A stretch of 51,686 nt of DNA from an uncultured Saprospirales bacterium. Its GTDB lineage: Bacteria > Bacteroidota > Bacteroidia > Chitinophagales > Saprospiraceae. The translations under genes and the position numbers were made by a program. The stretch spans positions 1 to 51,686 of the forward strand of contig CAJXUU010000005.1 in the NCBI GenBank assembly GCA_913061325.1, in the 5' to 3' direction. Each line of letters begins with the position of its first letter. Position 1 is the stretch's first letter. This document shows positions 1-6,580 of this stretch, one piece after another. The notes below the pieces were generated by a model that searched no databases, was not told the origin of the DNA, and saw nothing but the letters and a program-made list of their open reading frames with translations.

Positions 1-239
1 CTGTGTTTTCTGCCTTGAACTTAAATTAATTCTCAATGAATCTAAAGTGACATATTCAAACTGAATTGGTAAAAGTTATTGTTGTTTCACACTAGTAAAT
101 GTCTCCAAAAGCTCTTTTTTTATTAAATACCAAGCATTATATGATATATTATCATTAGATCAAATAACTTTGTAATCTCAACCAATTGTATAATTTTTTT
201 GTCTACTTATCTAAGACGGATAAGTAAAAATCTTAAGTA
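1..239. other. Leader region of the desaturase gene, no gene seen
   Basis: No open frame of useful length enters from the left edge. The region is AT-rich and contains one TAnnTTTG match (TAACTTTG, 165-172) that could be the -7 element of the promoter for the desaturase at 240. No TTG lies at the expected distance upstream, so this promoter call is weak. Transcription from it would leave a leader of about 60 nt. Confidence 0.4.
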
Positions 240-1283
240 ATGGATCATACAAAATTGAACCAGGAGATTGTAGAATCTTTAAAGCACTGGAAAGAAATAG
301 TAAAGAAGTATCAAGAACCTGATAATAAGAAGGCGGCAATTCAATTATTGACATCTTTTCTACCTTACCTTGGATTATGGGTGTTGATGTATTTTAGTAT
401 GGATTGGTCAATCTTTATTACAATAGGACTAGGAATTATAAATGCATTTTTTCTAGTTAGAATTTTTATTATCCAACATGATTGTGGACATCAGTCATTT
501 ATGAAGTCCAAAAAACTTAACAACATTGTCGGATATGTTTGTAGCGTATTTAGTGGACTTCCTTATAAATACTGGGCCAGGGTTCATAATTTCCACCATG
601 CTCATTCAGGAGTATTAGAAACATTAGAAATTGGAGATATACCTACTCTTACAGTCAACGAGTTTAGAAAACTTACACGATGGGGTAGGATAAAATATAA
701 GACGTGGAGAAATCCATTTGTGACATTTGTTATTGCTCCAGCTTATTACATTGGTTTATCAAATAAGTTGCCGATTTTTCAATTCAAAAATTTGAAAAAG
801 GAAATTTGGAGTCAGTTTAAAAATAATGTCCTGATCATTGGGGTTTACGTTTTACTTGCTTATTTACTTGGCTGGAAGCAATTCTTGTTTGTTCAGTTGT
901 TCCTAGTTTTTGTATTTGGAATCATAGCATTTTGGTTCTTTTATATTCAACACCAGCATGAACATTCTTATAAACAGTGGCAAGACAACTGGAACTACTT
1001 AGTTAGCGCTATCAGAGGGAGTTCGTATTATAAGCTACCAAAAATGTTTCAATGGATGACGGGCAATATTGGGATTCACCACATTCACCATTTAAGTAGT
1101 TTGATTCCTAATTATAATCTTGAAAAGTGTATGAGAGAGAATACAATCCTAAATAAATATGTGACAGTAGTTACATTTTGGGAAAGTCTCAAGATGATGT
1201 CTCATAAATTATGGGATGAAGAAAAACAAAGGATGATTTCTTTTAGGGAATATTATCAAATGGAAAAAATGCGATTAACTTAA
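240..1283 (+). CDS. Membrane fatty acid desaturase (delta-12/omega-6-like)
   Basis: Di-iron membrane desaturase that would introduce a double bond into an acyl chain and so adjust membrane fluidity. All three histidine boxes are visible: HDCGH at residues 80-84, HNFHH at 116-120 and HHIHH at 280-284. An extra His-rich stretch (QHQHEH) sits before the last box. Hydrophobic segments surround boxes 1 and 2 and precede box 3, as expected for the four-helix fold. At 347 residues it has the usual length for bacterial desaturases related to plant FAD2 and DesA. The ATG at 240 gives a plausible cytosolic N terminus. It is monocistronic, with a hairpin at 1306-1331 behind it. The regiospecificity (delta-12, omega-3 or other) cannot be read from the sequence. 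Confidence 0.9.
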   Translation: MDHTKLNQEIVESLKHWKEIVKKYQEPDNKKAAIQLLTSFLPYLGLWVLMYFSMDWSIFITIGLGIINAFFLVRIFIIQHDCGHQSFMKSKKLNNIVGYVCSVFSGLPYKYWARVHNFHHAHSGVLETLEIGDIPTLTVNEFRKLTRWGRIKYKTWRNPFVTFVIAPAYYIGLSNKLPIFQFKNLKKEIWSQFKNNVLIIGVYVLLAYLLGWKQFLFVQLFLVFVFGIIAFWFFYIQHQHEHSYKQWQDNWNYLVSAIRGSSYYKLPKMFQWMTGNIGIHHIHHLSSLIPNYNLEKCMRENTILNKYVTVVTFWESLKMMSHKLWDEEKQRMISFREYYQMEKMRLT

Positions 1284-1305
1284 TTCCTATTTCAAGAATA
1301 AAAAA

Positions 1306-1331
1306 GTCCGACCAATTTGCGAAGGTCGGAC
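1306..1331. terminator. Hairpin between desaturase and SDR genes
   Basis: Perfect 8-bp inverted repeat GTCCGACC / GGTCGGAC with a 10-nt loop. It is preceded by five A residues and not followed by a T run on the plus strand, so it looks more like a terminator read from the minus strand, or one of a weak bidirectional kind. Confidence 0.5.
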
Positions 1332-1466
1332 ATAAACGATGTCATAGGTGTCTTTGACTGAACCTTTTATACCTGGTCTTTGTCATTATTGTTGCTTTTA
1401 AGACTATCATTCATTAGAGAAGTCACATTTAGAACTAAAACTTTACTCAAAGAAATAAAAAACACT

Positions 1467-2168
1467 ATGAATGCAGTTATTACTGGAAGTACAAAAGGAA
1501 TAGGTAAGGCGATAGTTGACCTTTTAGTCTCTAAAGGTATTAATGTAGCTATCTGCTCTAGGAATATAACTGATGTAAATGAGTGCATAAAGACCTTGTC
1601 AGTATCTTTCCCTGGTGTGAAAATCATAGGCCGTGCTGCAGATATGAGACAAAAAGAGGATGTAGTATCATTCTCTCAGTTTGTGCTAGATCATTTTGAG
1701 ACTGTGGATATTCTTATTAATAATGCAGGAGTCTTCTTGCCAGGAGAAATCACACAAGAAGAAGATGGCGCACTAGAACAAATGATGGAAACGAATCTGT
1801 ATAGCGCCTATCATTTAACTAGAGCATTGGTGCCAAATATGATTGCTAACGGACACGGACATATCTTCAATATGTGCAGCATAGCTAGTAAAATTGCATA
1901 TCCTAATGGAGGATCATATAGTATTTCAAAATTTGCACTTCTTGGCTTTTCAAAGGTTTTAAGAGAAGAACTGAAAACAAAAAACATAAAAGTGACCTCC
2001 ATTCTACCAGGTGCTACATGGTCAGCTAGCTGGGCAGGGGTAGATCTACCAGAAAGTAGGTTAATGCAAGCGAGCGATATTGCAAAAATAGTTTGGACTG
2101 CATTAGAAATGAGTCCTTCAGCGGTGATAGAGGATATAACTCTAAGACCCCAACTTGGTGATTTGTAG
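1467..2168 (+). CDS. Short-chain dehydrogenase/reductase (SDR family)
   Basis: NAD(P)-dependent oxidoreductase of the classical SDR fold, 233 residues. The cofactor motif TGSTKGIG is at residues 6-13, NNAG follows strand 4, and the catalytic YxxxK is Tyr151-Lys155, with a Ser in the preceding MCSIAS segment. The frame is open from 1380, but the extra 29 residues would be an unrelated hydrophobic stretch, while the ATG at 1467 places the glycine motif a few residues from the N terminus as in the family. The closest well-known relatives by motif are 3-oxoacyl-ACP reductase-like SDRs. Substrate is unknown. It is separated from the desaturase by a hairpin, so it is probably transcribed on its own. 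No clear terminator follows. Confidence 0.9.
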   Translation: MNAVITGSTKGIGKAIVDLLVSKGINVAICSRNITDVNECIKTLSVSFPGVKIIGRAADMRQKEDVVSFSQFVLDHFETVDILINNAGVFLPGEITQEEDGALEQMMETNLYSAYHLTRALVPNMIANGHGHIFNMCSIASKIAYPNGGSYSISKFALLGFSKVLREELKTKNIKVTSILPGATWSASWAGVDLPESRLMQASDIAKIVWTALEMSPSAVIEDITLRPQLGDL

Positions 2169-2300
2169 ACTAATAATTAACACATCCTTCAATTATCTTC
2201 TTATAATCAGTTAAATATCAATTAATATAAATCTGTAGCCATTAATGGCTTATTATTTGAAGTATTTTTGGGGATATATTTTTCAAAAAATTTAAAGTCA

Positions 2301-2738
2301 ATGAAAATATTATTTGCCTTTTGCTTTTCTCTAATCAGTTTTTCTGGATTCACTCAAGATAAATTGGAACCTGCCAATTGGTCCTTTCATATATTAGAAA
2401 ATGGAGAAGATTACGTTTTTAAAGCAACTGTTGATTTAGACGATGGATGGGCTATCTATTCTCAGTATACTGAAGAAGGCGGACCAATACCTTTATCATT
2501 TACTTTTAAGGATAAGACTGTTTTAAAAGGAAAAACAGAAGAAAAATCGGAGGCTATTAAAATAATGAGTGAGCTTTTTGAAGTAGAAGTAATCAAGTTC
2601 AAAAAACAAGCAGTATTCGAACAGCGATTTACCAAGAAAAAAGGCATGAAAACCTTCTCCGGTGAACTTCGATTTATGTGTTGCGATGACTTAAGATGCC
2701 TGCCGCCGACAGTTGTGGAGTTTGATATCGGTCTATAG
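2301..2738 (+). CDS. Exported stand-alone DsbD N-terminal-like domain
   Basis: 145-residue exported protein. The ATG at 2301 begins a clear signal peptide ending near SGFTQ, so the upstream in-frame ATG at 2268 is rejected. The mature part is a single immunoglobulin-like domain of the DsbD N-terminal (alpha) type, ending in a cysteine motif of the form MCCDDLRCLPP. Cys127, Cys128 and Cys133 are present; the family pair corresponds to Cys128/Cys133 or Cys127/Cys133. The two copies of this domain in the next gene have MTCNDKTCLPP in the same place, so this is a paralogue of them. It would accept electrons from a membrane partner and reduce periplasmic substrates. It lies about 110 bp upstream of dsbD in the same direction. 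The extra adjacent cysteine is unusual. Confidence 0.75.
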   Translation: MKILFAFCFSLISFSGFTQDKLEPANWSFHILENGEDYVFKATVDLDDGWAIYSQYTEEGGPIPLSFTFKDKTVLKGKTEEKSEAIKIMSELFEVEVIKFKKQAVFEQRFTKKKGMKTFSGELRFMCCDDLRCLPPTVVEFDIGL

Positions 2739-2847
2739 TATCGGTTTTTGAGTAATTATACATATTTTCGGCCCTCGTAATTAGCGGCTGACTAACTTTA
2801 TCTACCATATGAATAAGAATCATAATGTAGAACAACTAACAATCCAA

Positions 2848-5466
2848 ATGAAAATATTACAATCCCTTTTAGTACTATTGATGATAACCTCAACTTCATT
2901 GAGTGCTCAGATATTAGAACCAGTCAAGTGGAAGTTTTCTACAGAAGAAGTATCAAATAAGGAATACAATCTTGTATTCACCGCATCAATAGATAAAGGT
3001 TGGACGGTATATTCCCAATTTACTTCTGATGATGGCCCAGTTCCTACTTTGTTGACTTTTGAGTCAATTGATGGTGCCGAACTTGTTGGTAAAGGAATTG
3101 AAACAGGACACAAAAAAGAAGGATTAGATAAGTTATTTGATGTAAATGTTATTAAATTCTTGGCAGATGAAAAGTTTGTAATCAAACAGAAAATAAATGT
3201 TTCTAACGATTCTAAACCAATCTCAGGTTACTTGACTTTTATGACTTGTAACGATAAAACGTGTCTTCCCCCTACTGATATAGATTTTACATTCAATGTT
3301 AAGAGTTCTGGAAATAGTGCAATTAACACGACAACAGATAAATCATCAGATAGCGCTATCAAAGTGCCGGATGACCCTAATAATGATCAGACCAATGCAG
3401 CCGGACAAGGAGGAGCCAGCGAAGCTTCTCAGAATTCATCGGCATCAACATTCTCATTGAACTCTTCAGATGATCAAAAGCCATCAGGGTTACTAGAACC
3501 TGTGAAATGGAAGATGGATAAGAAAAAATTATCTGGTGATGAATACGAACTCACTTATACCGGGTCTATCGATGAAGGCTGGGCAGTATATTCTTTATAC
3601 ATGGAAGAAGGAGGGCCAGTACCTACTACGATCACATATGAAAATGCAGAGGGAGCGGAATTAATGGGTAAAGCGATCGAGACTGGAAATAGAAAAGAAG
3701 GCTTCGATAAAATGTGGAAGGATGAAGTTGATAATGTGATCAAATTTAAATATGGAAAAGATTATGTAATCAAGCAGAAGGTGAGAATCACTGACCCTTC
3801 CAAGCCGTTTGCAGGGTATCTCACGTTTATGACATGCAATGATAAAACCTGTCTTCCTCCTACTGATATTGATTTCGATTTCGGTTTTGGAGCAGTTGCA
3901 AATAATGCTACTGCAACTGGAGATGCTTCTACAATAGTAGGCATGAAAGTAAATGCAGATGGTAAAGTAGATCAAAGAATAGGTGCCATCGTTGAAACAT
4001 ATAAAACACCACTCTCAGATTGTGGTCAAACTGAAGGAGCAAATGATAGTAGCCTTATCTGGTTATTAATAGCGGGTATGTTGGGCGGCTTTGCTGCTTT
4101 ATTGACTCCATGTGTATTCCCGATGATTCCTATTACAGTAAGTTTCTTCACAAAAGATACTAAGAGAAAGGGATGGATGAATGGATTGATCTATGGAGTA
4201 TCTATCATAGTAATCTATGTAGTTCTAGGATTAATAATTACCGTAACGCTAGGACCAGAAGCTTTGCAAGCATTATCTACCAACTGGATTGCAAACACTG
4301 CCTTCTTTTTGATTTTCTTGTTTTTCGCAGGTTCTTTCTTTGGATATTACGAATTGACTCTACCTAGTTCTTGGTCTACAAAGAGTGATCAAATGGCAGA
4401 TAAGGGTGGTCTTATTGGGATTTTCTTTATGGCAGCCACATTAGCATTGGTCTCTTTTTCTTGTACAGGCCCGATAGTCGGATCAGCTCTAGTAGCTGCA
4501 GCAAAAGGAGGGTTTGTAGGACCATTAGTAGTAATGTTCGGATTCTCATTTGCTCTAGCACTTCCATTTGGGTTGTTTGCTGCATTCCCTGCGTGGCTTA
4601 ATTCTCTTCCTAGATCTGGAGGATGGATGAATAGTGTAAAAGTTGTACTTGGATTTTTAGAAGTTGGATTTGCATTCAAGTTTTTATCTACTGCCGATCT
4701 TACCCAGCATTGGGGAATATTGAAGTATGAAACGTTCATGTTCATACTTGTAACTGTTTGTCTATTGATAGCAGCTTACTTGTTTGGATTCATCAGCTTT
4801 CCACATGATAGTCCAGTCAAAAAACTGAGTGTTCCAAGAAAAACGTTAGCAGCAGCATTTACGGCATTGGCTATATATCTTGGTTTTGGTTTCTCAGTGA
4901 ATAGTGATACTGGTATCTATAATTCACTTTGGCTTACGAGTGGTTTTTCTCCGCCAGTTATGTACAATATGTTCCTAGAAAAAGGAAAAGTAGACCCAGA
5001 AATAAAAGAGAGATATCCTTCTTTCACTAAATGTGCTAATAACATTGATTGTTTCAAAGATTACTACGAAGGATTAGCGTATGCAAAAGAAGTAAACAAA
5101 CCAGTATTTCTTGATTTTACAGGACATGGATGTCAGAACTGCCGAAGAACTGAAGATAATATCTGGGTGGATGATAAAGTAAGAAAAACATTGAATGACG
5201 ATGTGGTCTTAGTCTCTCTATATACTGATGATAAAGAGAAACTAGAACAAACAATAGTGTCTGTAAGAGAAGATACGAAATTGAGAAATGTTGGTAACAA
5301 GTGGGCCGATTTCCAAGTTGTAAACTTTGCTCAAAATAGTCAGCCACTGTACATCATGATGACAAATGATGAAAAAGTAATCACTCACCCAAGAGGATAT
5401 GAAGGTGGCATCGAAAGCTATCAGGACTATCTAGATTGTGGGCTCGATTATTATAAAAATAAGTAA
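2848..5466 (+). CDS. dsbD: Thiol:disulfide interchange protein DsbD with duplicated N-terminal domain
   Basis: Transmembrane reductant conduit from cytoplasmic thioredoxin to periplasmic proteins, 872 residues from the ATG at 2848, which starts a signal peptide (the ATG at 2809 would put 13 polar residues in front). Domain order: two tandem DsbD-alpha domains, the first ending at Cys134/Cys139 and the second at Cys330/Cys335, joined by a Ser/Asn/Asp-rich linker; a polytopic beta domain of about eight helices with the redox cysteines Cys422 (TPCVFP) and Cys539 (SCTGP); and a C-terminal thioredoxin-like gamma domain with CQNC at 762-765. E. coli DsbD is about 565 residues and has only one alpha domain, so the extra length is largely the duplication. 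All redox cysteines appear intact. A strong terminator follows at 5492. Confidence 0.93.
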   Translation: MKILQSLLVLLMITSTSLSAQILEPVKWKFSTEEVSNKEYNLVFTASIDKGWTVYSQFTSDDGPVPTLLTFESIDGAELVGKGIETGHKKEGLDKLFDVNVIKFLADEKFVIKQKINVSNDSKPISGYLTFMTCNDKTCLPPTDIDFTFNVKSSGNSAINTTTDKSSDSAIKVPDDPNNDQTNAAGQGGASEASQNSSASTFSLNSSDDQKPSGLLEPVKWKMDKKKLSGDEYELTYTGSIDEGWAVYSLYMEEGGPVPTTITYENAEGAELMGKAIETGNRKEGFDKMWKDEVDNVIKFKYGKDYVIKQKVRITDPSKPFAGYLTFMTCNDKTCLPPTDIDFDFGFGAVANNATATGDASTIVGMKVNADGKVDQRIGAIVETYKTPLSDCGQTEGANDSSLIWLLIAGMLGGFAALLTPCVFPMIPITVSFFTKDTKRKGWMNGLIYGVSIIVIYVVLGLIITVTLGPEALQALSTNWIANTAFFLIFLFFAGSFFGYYELTLPSSWSTKSDQMADKGGLIGIFFMAATLALVSFSCTGPIVGSALVAAAKGGFVGPLVVMFGFSFALALPFGLFAAFPAWLNSLPRSGGWMNSVKVVLGFLEVGFAFKFLSTADLTQHWGILKYETFMFILVTVCLLIAAYLFGFISFPHDSPVKKLSVPRKTLAAAFTALAIYLGFGFSVNSDTGIYNSLWLTSGFSPPVMYNMFLEKGKVDPEIKERYPSFTKCANNIDCFKDYYEGLAYAKEVNKPVFLDFTGHGCQNCRRTEDNIWVDDKVRKTLNDDVVLVSLYTDDKEKLEQTIVSVREDTKLRNVGNKWADFQVVNFAQNSQPLYIMMTNDEKVITHPRGYEGGIESYQDYLDCGLDYYKNK

Positions 5467-5491
5467 TCTATTGATTTAAATAATATTGGCG

Positions 5492-5537
5492 AAGGCCTTT
5501 GTAGAATGGAAATTTTACAAAGGCCTTTTCATTTTTT
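5492..5537 (+). terminator. Intrinsic terminator of dsbD
   Basis: 16-bp stem (5492-5507 with 5512-5527, one G-U pair) closed by a GGAA tetraloop and followed by TT and then a T-rich tract. The position, 25 bp after the dsbD stop, fits termination of that gene. Confidence 0.9.
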
Positions 5538-5566
5538 GAATGTTGATTTTTCAGGTGATTTAGAAA

Positions 5567-5609
5567 AACAAAAAAGATCATCAAGGGTTGCTCGATGCTC
5601 TTTTTGTTG
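5567..5609. terminator. Second hairpin, possible bidirectional terminator
   Basis: Long imperfect inverted repeat with A-rich left arm and T-rich right arm (core AAAAGATCATC at 5572-5582 and GATGCTCTTTT at 5594-5604, one mismatch). The symmetry would allow termination from either strand. It could stop minus-strand transcription coming from the repeat and tRNA-like region. Confidence 0.55.
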
Positions 5610-5684
5610 TTTGTAAACTCTTTTCTCTTTGTAGTTTTATTATCTAAGCACTTTTATTATTTACTTTTTCGGCTACGGACGTAT

Positions 5685-6015
5685 GTTCTCGCAGGCCCGC
5701 ATTTTCTTTGGATTTAGTGACTTACGAAGCTGTAGTACTTTCAAATTGATTTTATACATTATACAATGGTGTGTTAGGAAGCTGTAGTACTTTCAAAATT
5801 GATTTTATACATTATACTATAGTGTCTAACGAAGACGGTTGTTCTCGCAGGCCCGCATTTCCTATGGAATTGCTATTCCAGCTCGTCGTACTTTCAAAAG
5901 TTTTATTTTTTTACTTTGGTGTCTAACGAAGACGGTTGTTCTCGCAGCCCCGCATTTCCTTCGGAATTGCTATACCTGCTTGTCGTACTTTCAAAAATTT
6001 TATTTTTGAAAGTAC
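5685..6015. repeat. Cluster of degenerate intergenic repeats
   Basis: A 20-nt element GTTCTCGCAGGCCCGCATTT occurs at 5685-5704, 5841-5860 and, with one change, 5938-5957. The last two copies continue into a shared tract around GGAATTGCTAT. The motif GTACTTTCAAA occurs at 5735, 5787, 5888 and 5985. A block of about 38 nt starting GAAGCTGTAGTACTTTC (from 5726) is repeated in tandem from 5778. Two copies are also preceded by GTGTCTAACGAAGACG. The spacing of the 20-nt element is irregular (156 and 97 nt) and the intervening DNA is itself repeated, so this is a REP-like or decaying repeat family, not a CRISPR. A related copy lies at 20661-20700. Confidence 0.8.
5985..6015. repeat. Perfect 14-bp inverted repeat next to the tRNA-like gene
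   Basis: GTACTTTCAAAAAT (5985-5998) and its exact complement (6002-6015) flank a 3-nt TTT loop. The left arm is one of the four GTACTTTCAAA copies of the repeat cluster. It begins five bases after the 3' end of the minus-strand tRNA-like element and may help terminate or process that transcript, although no U run follows on that strand. Confidence 0.7.
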
Positions 6016-6019
6016 TTAG

Positions 6020-6182
6020 CTGTGAGAGAAGGATTCGAACCTCCACGAAGCGCTTAGCCACAAGGCAAATATCTTAATGATTTAAGGGAAAAACTTATGT
6101 GGTCAACCCATTACCTAGCGTTTATTGCGTGATCTTCACCCCCGAGACAGGAGGGCATGTCTGCCAATTTCATCACCTCACA
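6020..6182 (-). tRNA. tRNA-like element: class II (Leu-like) body, GUC at the anticodon position, 94-nt variable region
   Basis: Read 5'->3' on the minus strand: acceptor TGTGAGG pairs with TCTCACA (seven pairs, last one G-U); TG spacer; D arm with a 3-bp ATG/CAT stem and loop AAATTGGCAGA, typical of tRNA-Leu; G26; anticodon stem CCCTC/GGGGG around a 7-nt loop CTGTCTC, putting GTC at 6146-6148; a 94-nt variable region (6045-6138); T arm GGAGG, canonical loop TTCGAAT, CCTTC. Base 73 would be G, and no CCA is encoded. The variable region is coherently nested: GAAG/CTTC, CGCT/AGCG, CCAC..AAG/CTTGTGG and a terminal hairpin CTTAA-ATCA-TTAAG. Known class II variable arms are roughly 10-25 nt. GUC normally belongs to class I tRNA-Asp. 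It may be a non-standard tRNA, a tRNA-derived structured RNA, or a decayed tRNA gene. Confidence 0.72.
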
Positions 6183-6385
6183 ATGTTTTGTGTTTTCATT
6201 CACTTTTGAATGATTTGATAATACAAATATAGAACGGATAGTTTTATTATACAACATTATATCAGTTAAATGGGCATTATCTATATTTTTATTCAGTAAT
6301 TATACAGAATTATGTATTAATATTCATTTTAGTTGAGTAAAGTGATTGATTTTAGAATGATTGTTTAGCATTAATTATAAAAAGC

Positions 6386-6436
6386 TGAATGATAATATAA
6401 AATATAGTATAAAAAATGAATGATAATACTAAATAT
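6386..6436. repeat. Pair of 20-bp direct repeats upstream of icmF
   Basis: TGAATGATAATATAAAATAT (6386-6405) and TGAATGATAATACTAAATAT (6417-6436) match at 18 of 20 positions and are 31 bp apart, close to three helical turns. They lie about 110 bp upstream of the candidate icmF -7 element. They could be an operator pair; in DNA this AT-rich chance is also possible. Confidence 0.45.
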
Positions 6437-6547
6437 GAGAGTATTTGTGAATGGCTGAACATATTGGAATAGAAAATATGCCTATCTGAATTTCAATCTG
6501 CATAAAAATTCAATTATTATCTAACAATATCCTTCCTCTTTATTCTG

Positions 6548-6555
6548 TACCTTCG
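6548..6555 (+). promoter_or_regulatory. Candidate -7 promoter element of icmF
   Basis: TACCTTCG, one base from the Bacteroidota -7 consensus TAnnTTTG, 25 bp before the icmF ATG. The same TACCTTCG octamer precedes the gene at 30617. No TTG is found at the usual distance upstream, so confidence is limited. Confidence 0.4.
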
Positions 6556-6580
6556 CTGTCCCTAACTCAAACAATAACTT

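Noticed and set aside
1380-1466. Upstream in-frame ATG for the SDR
   Set aside because: It would add 29 residues unlike any SDR N terminus; ATG at 1467 puts the TGxxxGIG motif in its normal place.
1367-1627. Minus-strand frame of 86 codons opposite the SDR start
   Set aside because: Composition is hydrophobic and unstructured, it overlaps the real SDR N terminus, and no promoter or relative is recognisable.
5685-5957. Three near-identical 20-nt repeats could look like a small CRISPR array
   Set aside because: Spacing is irregular (156 and 97 nt), the intervening DNA is itself repeated, and no cas genes are near.
6020-6182. tRNA-Sec, tmRNA or a tRNA with a group I intron as explanations for the long tRNA-like element
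   Set aside because: Anticodon is GUC not UCA and the acceptor is 7 bp; tmRNA is about 350 nt with a GGGG start and a tag ORF; an intron would sit in the anticodon loop, but here the anticodon arm is continuous and the extra sequence is in the variable region, and it is far shorter than group I introns.
6183-6580. Cobalamin riboswitch upstream of icmF
   Set aside because: No B12-box-like sequence or multi-helix fold was seen in the leader.
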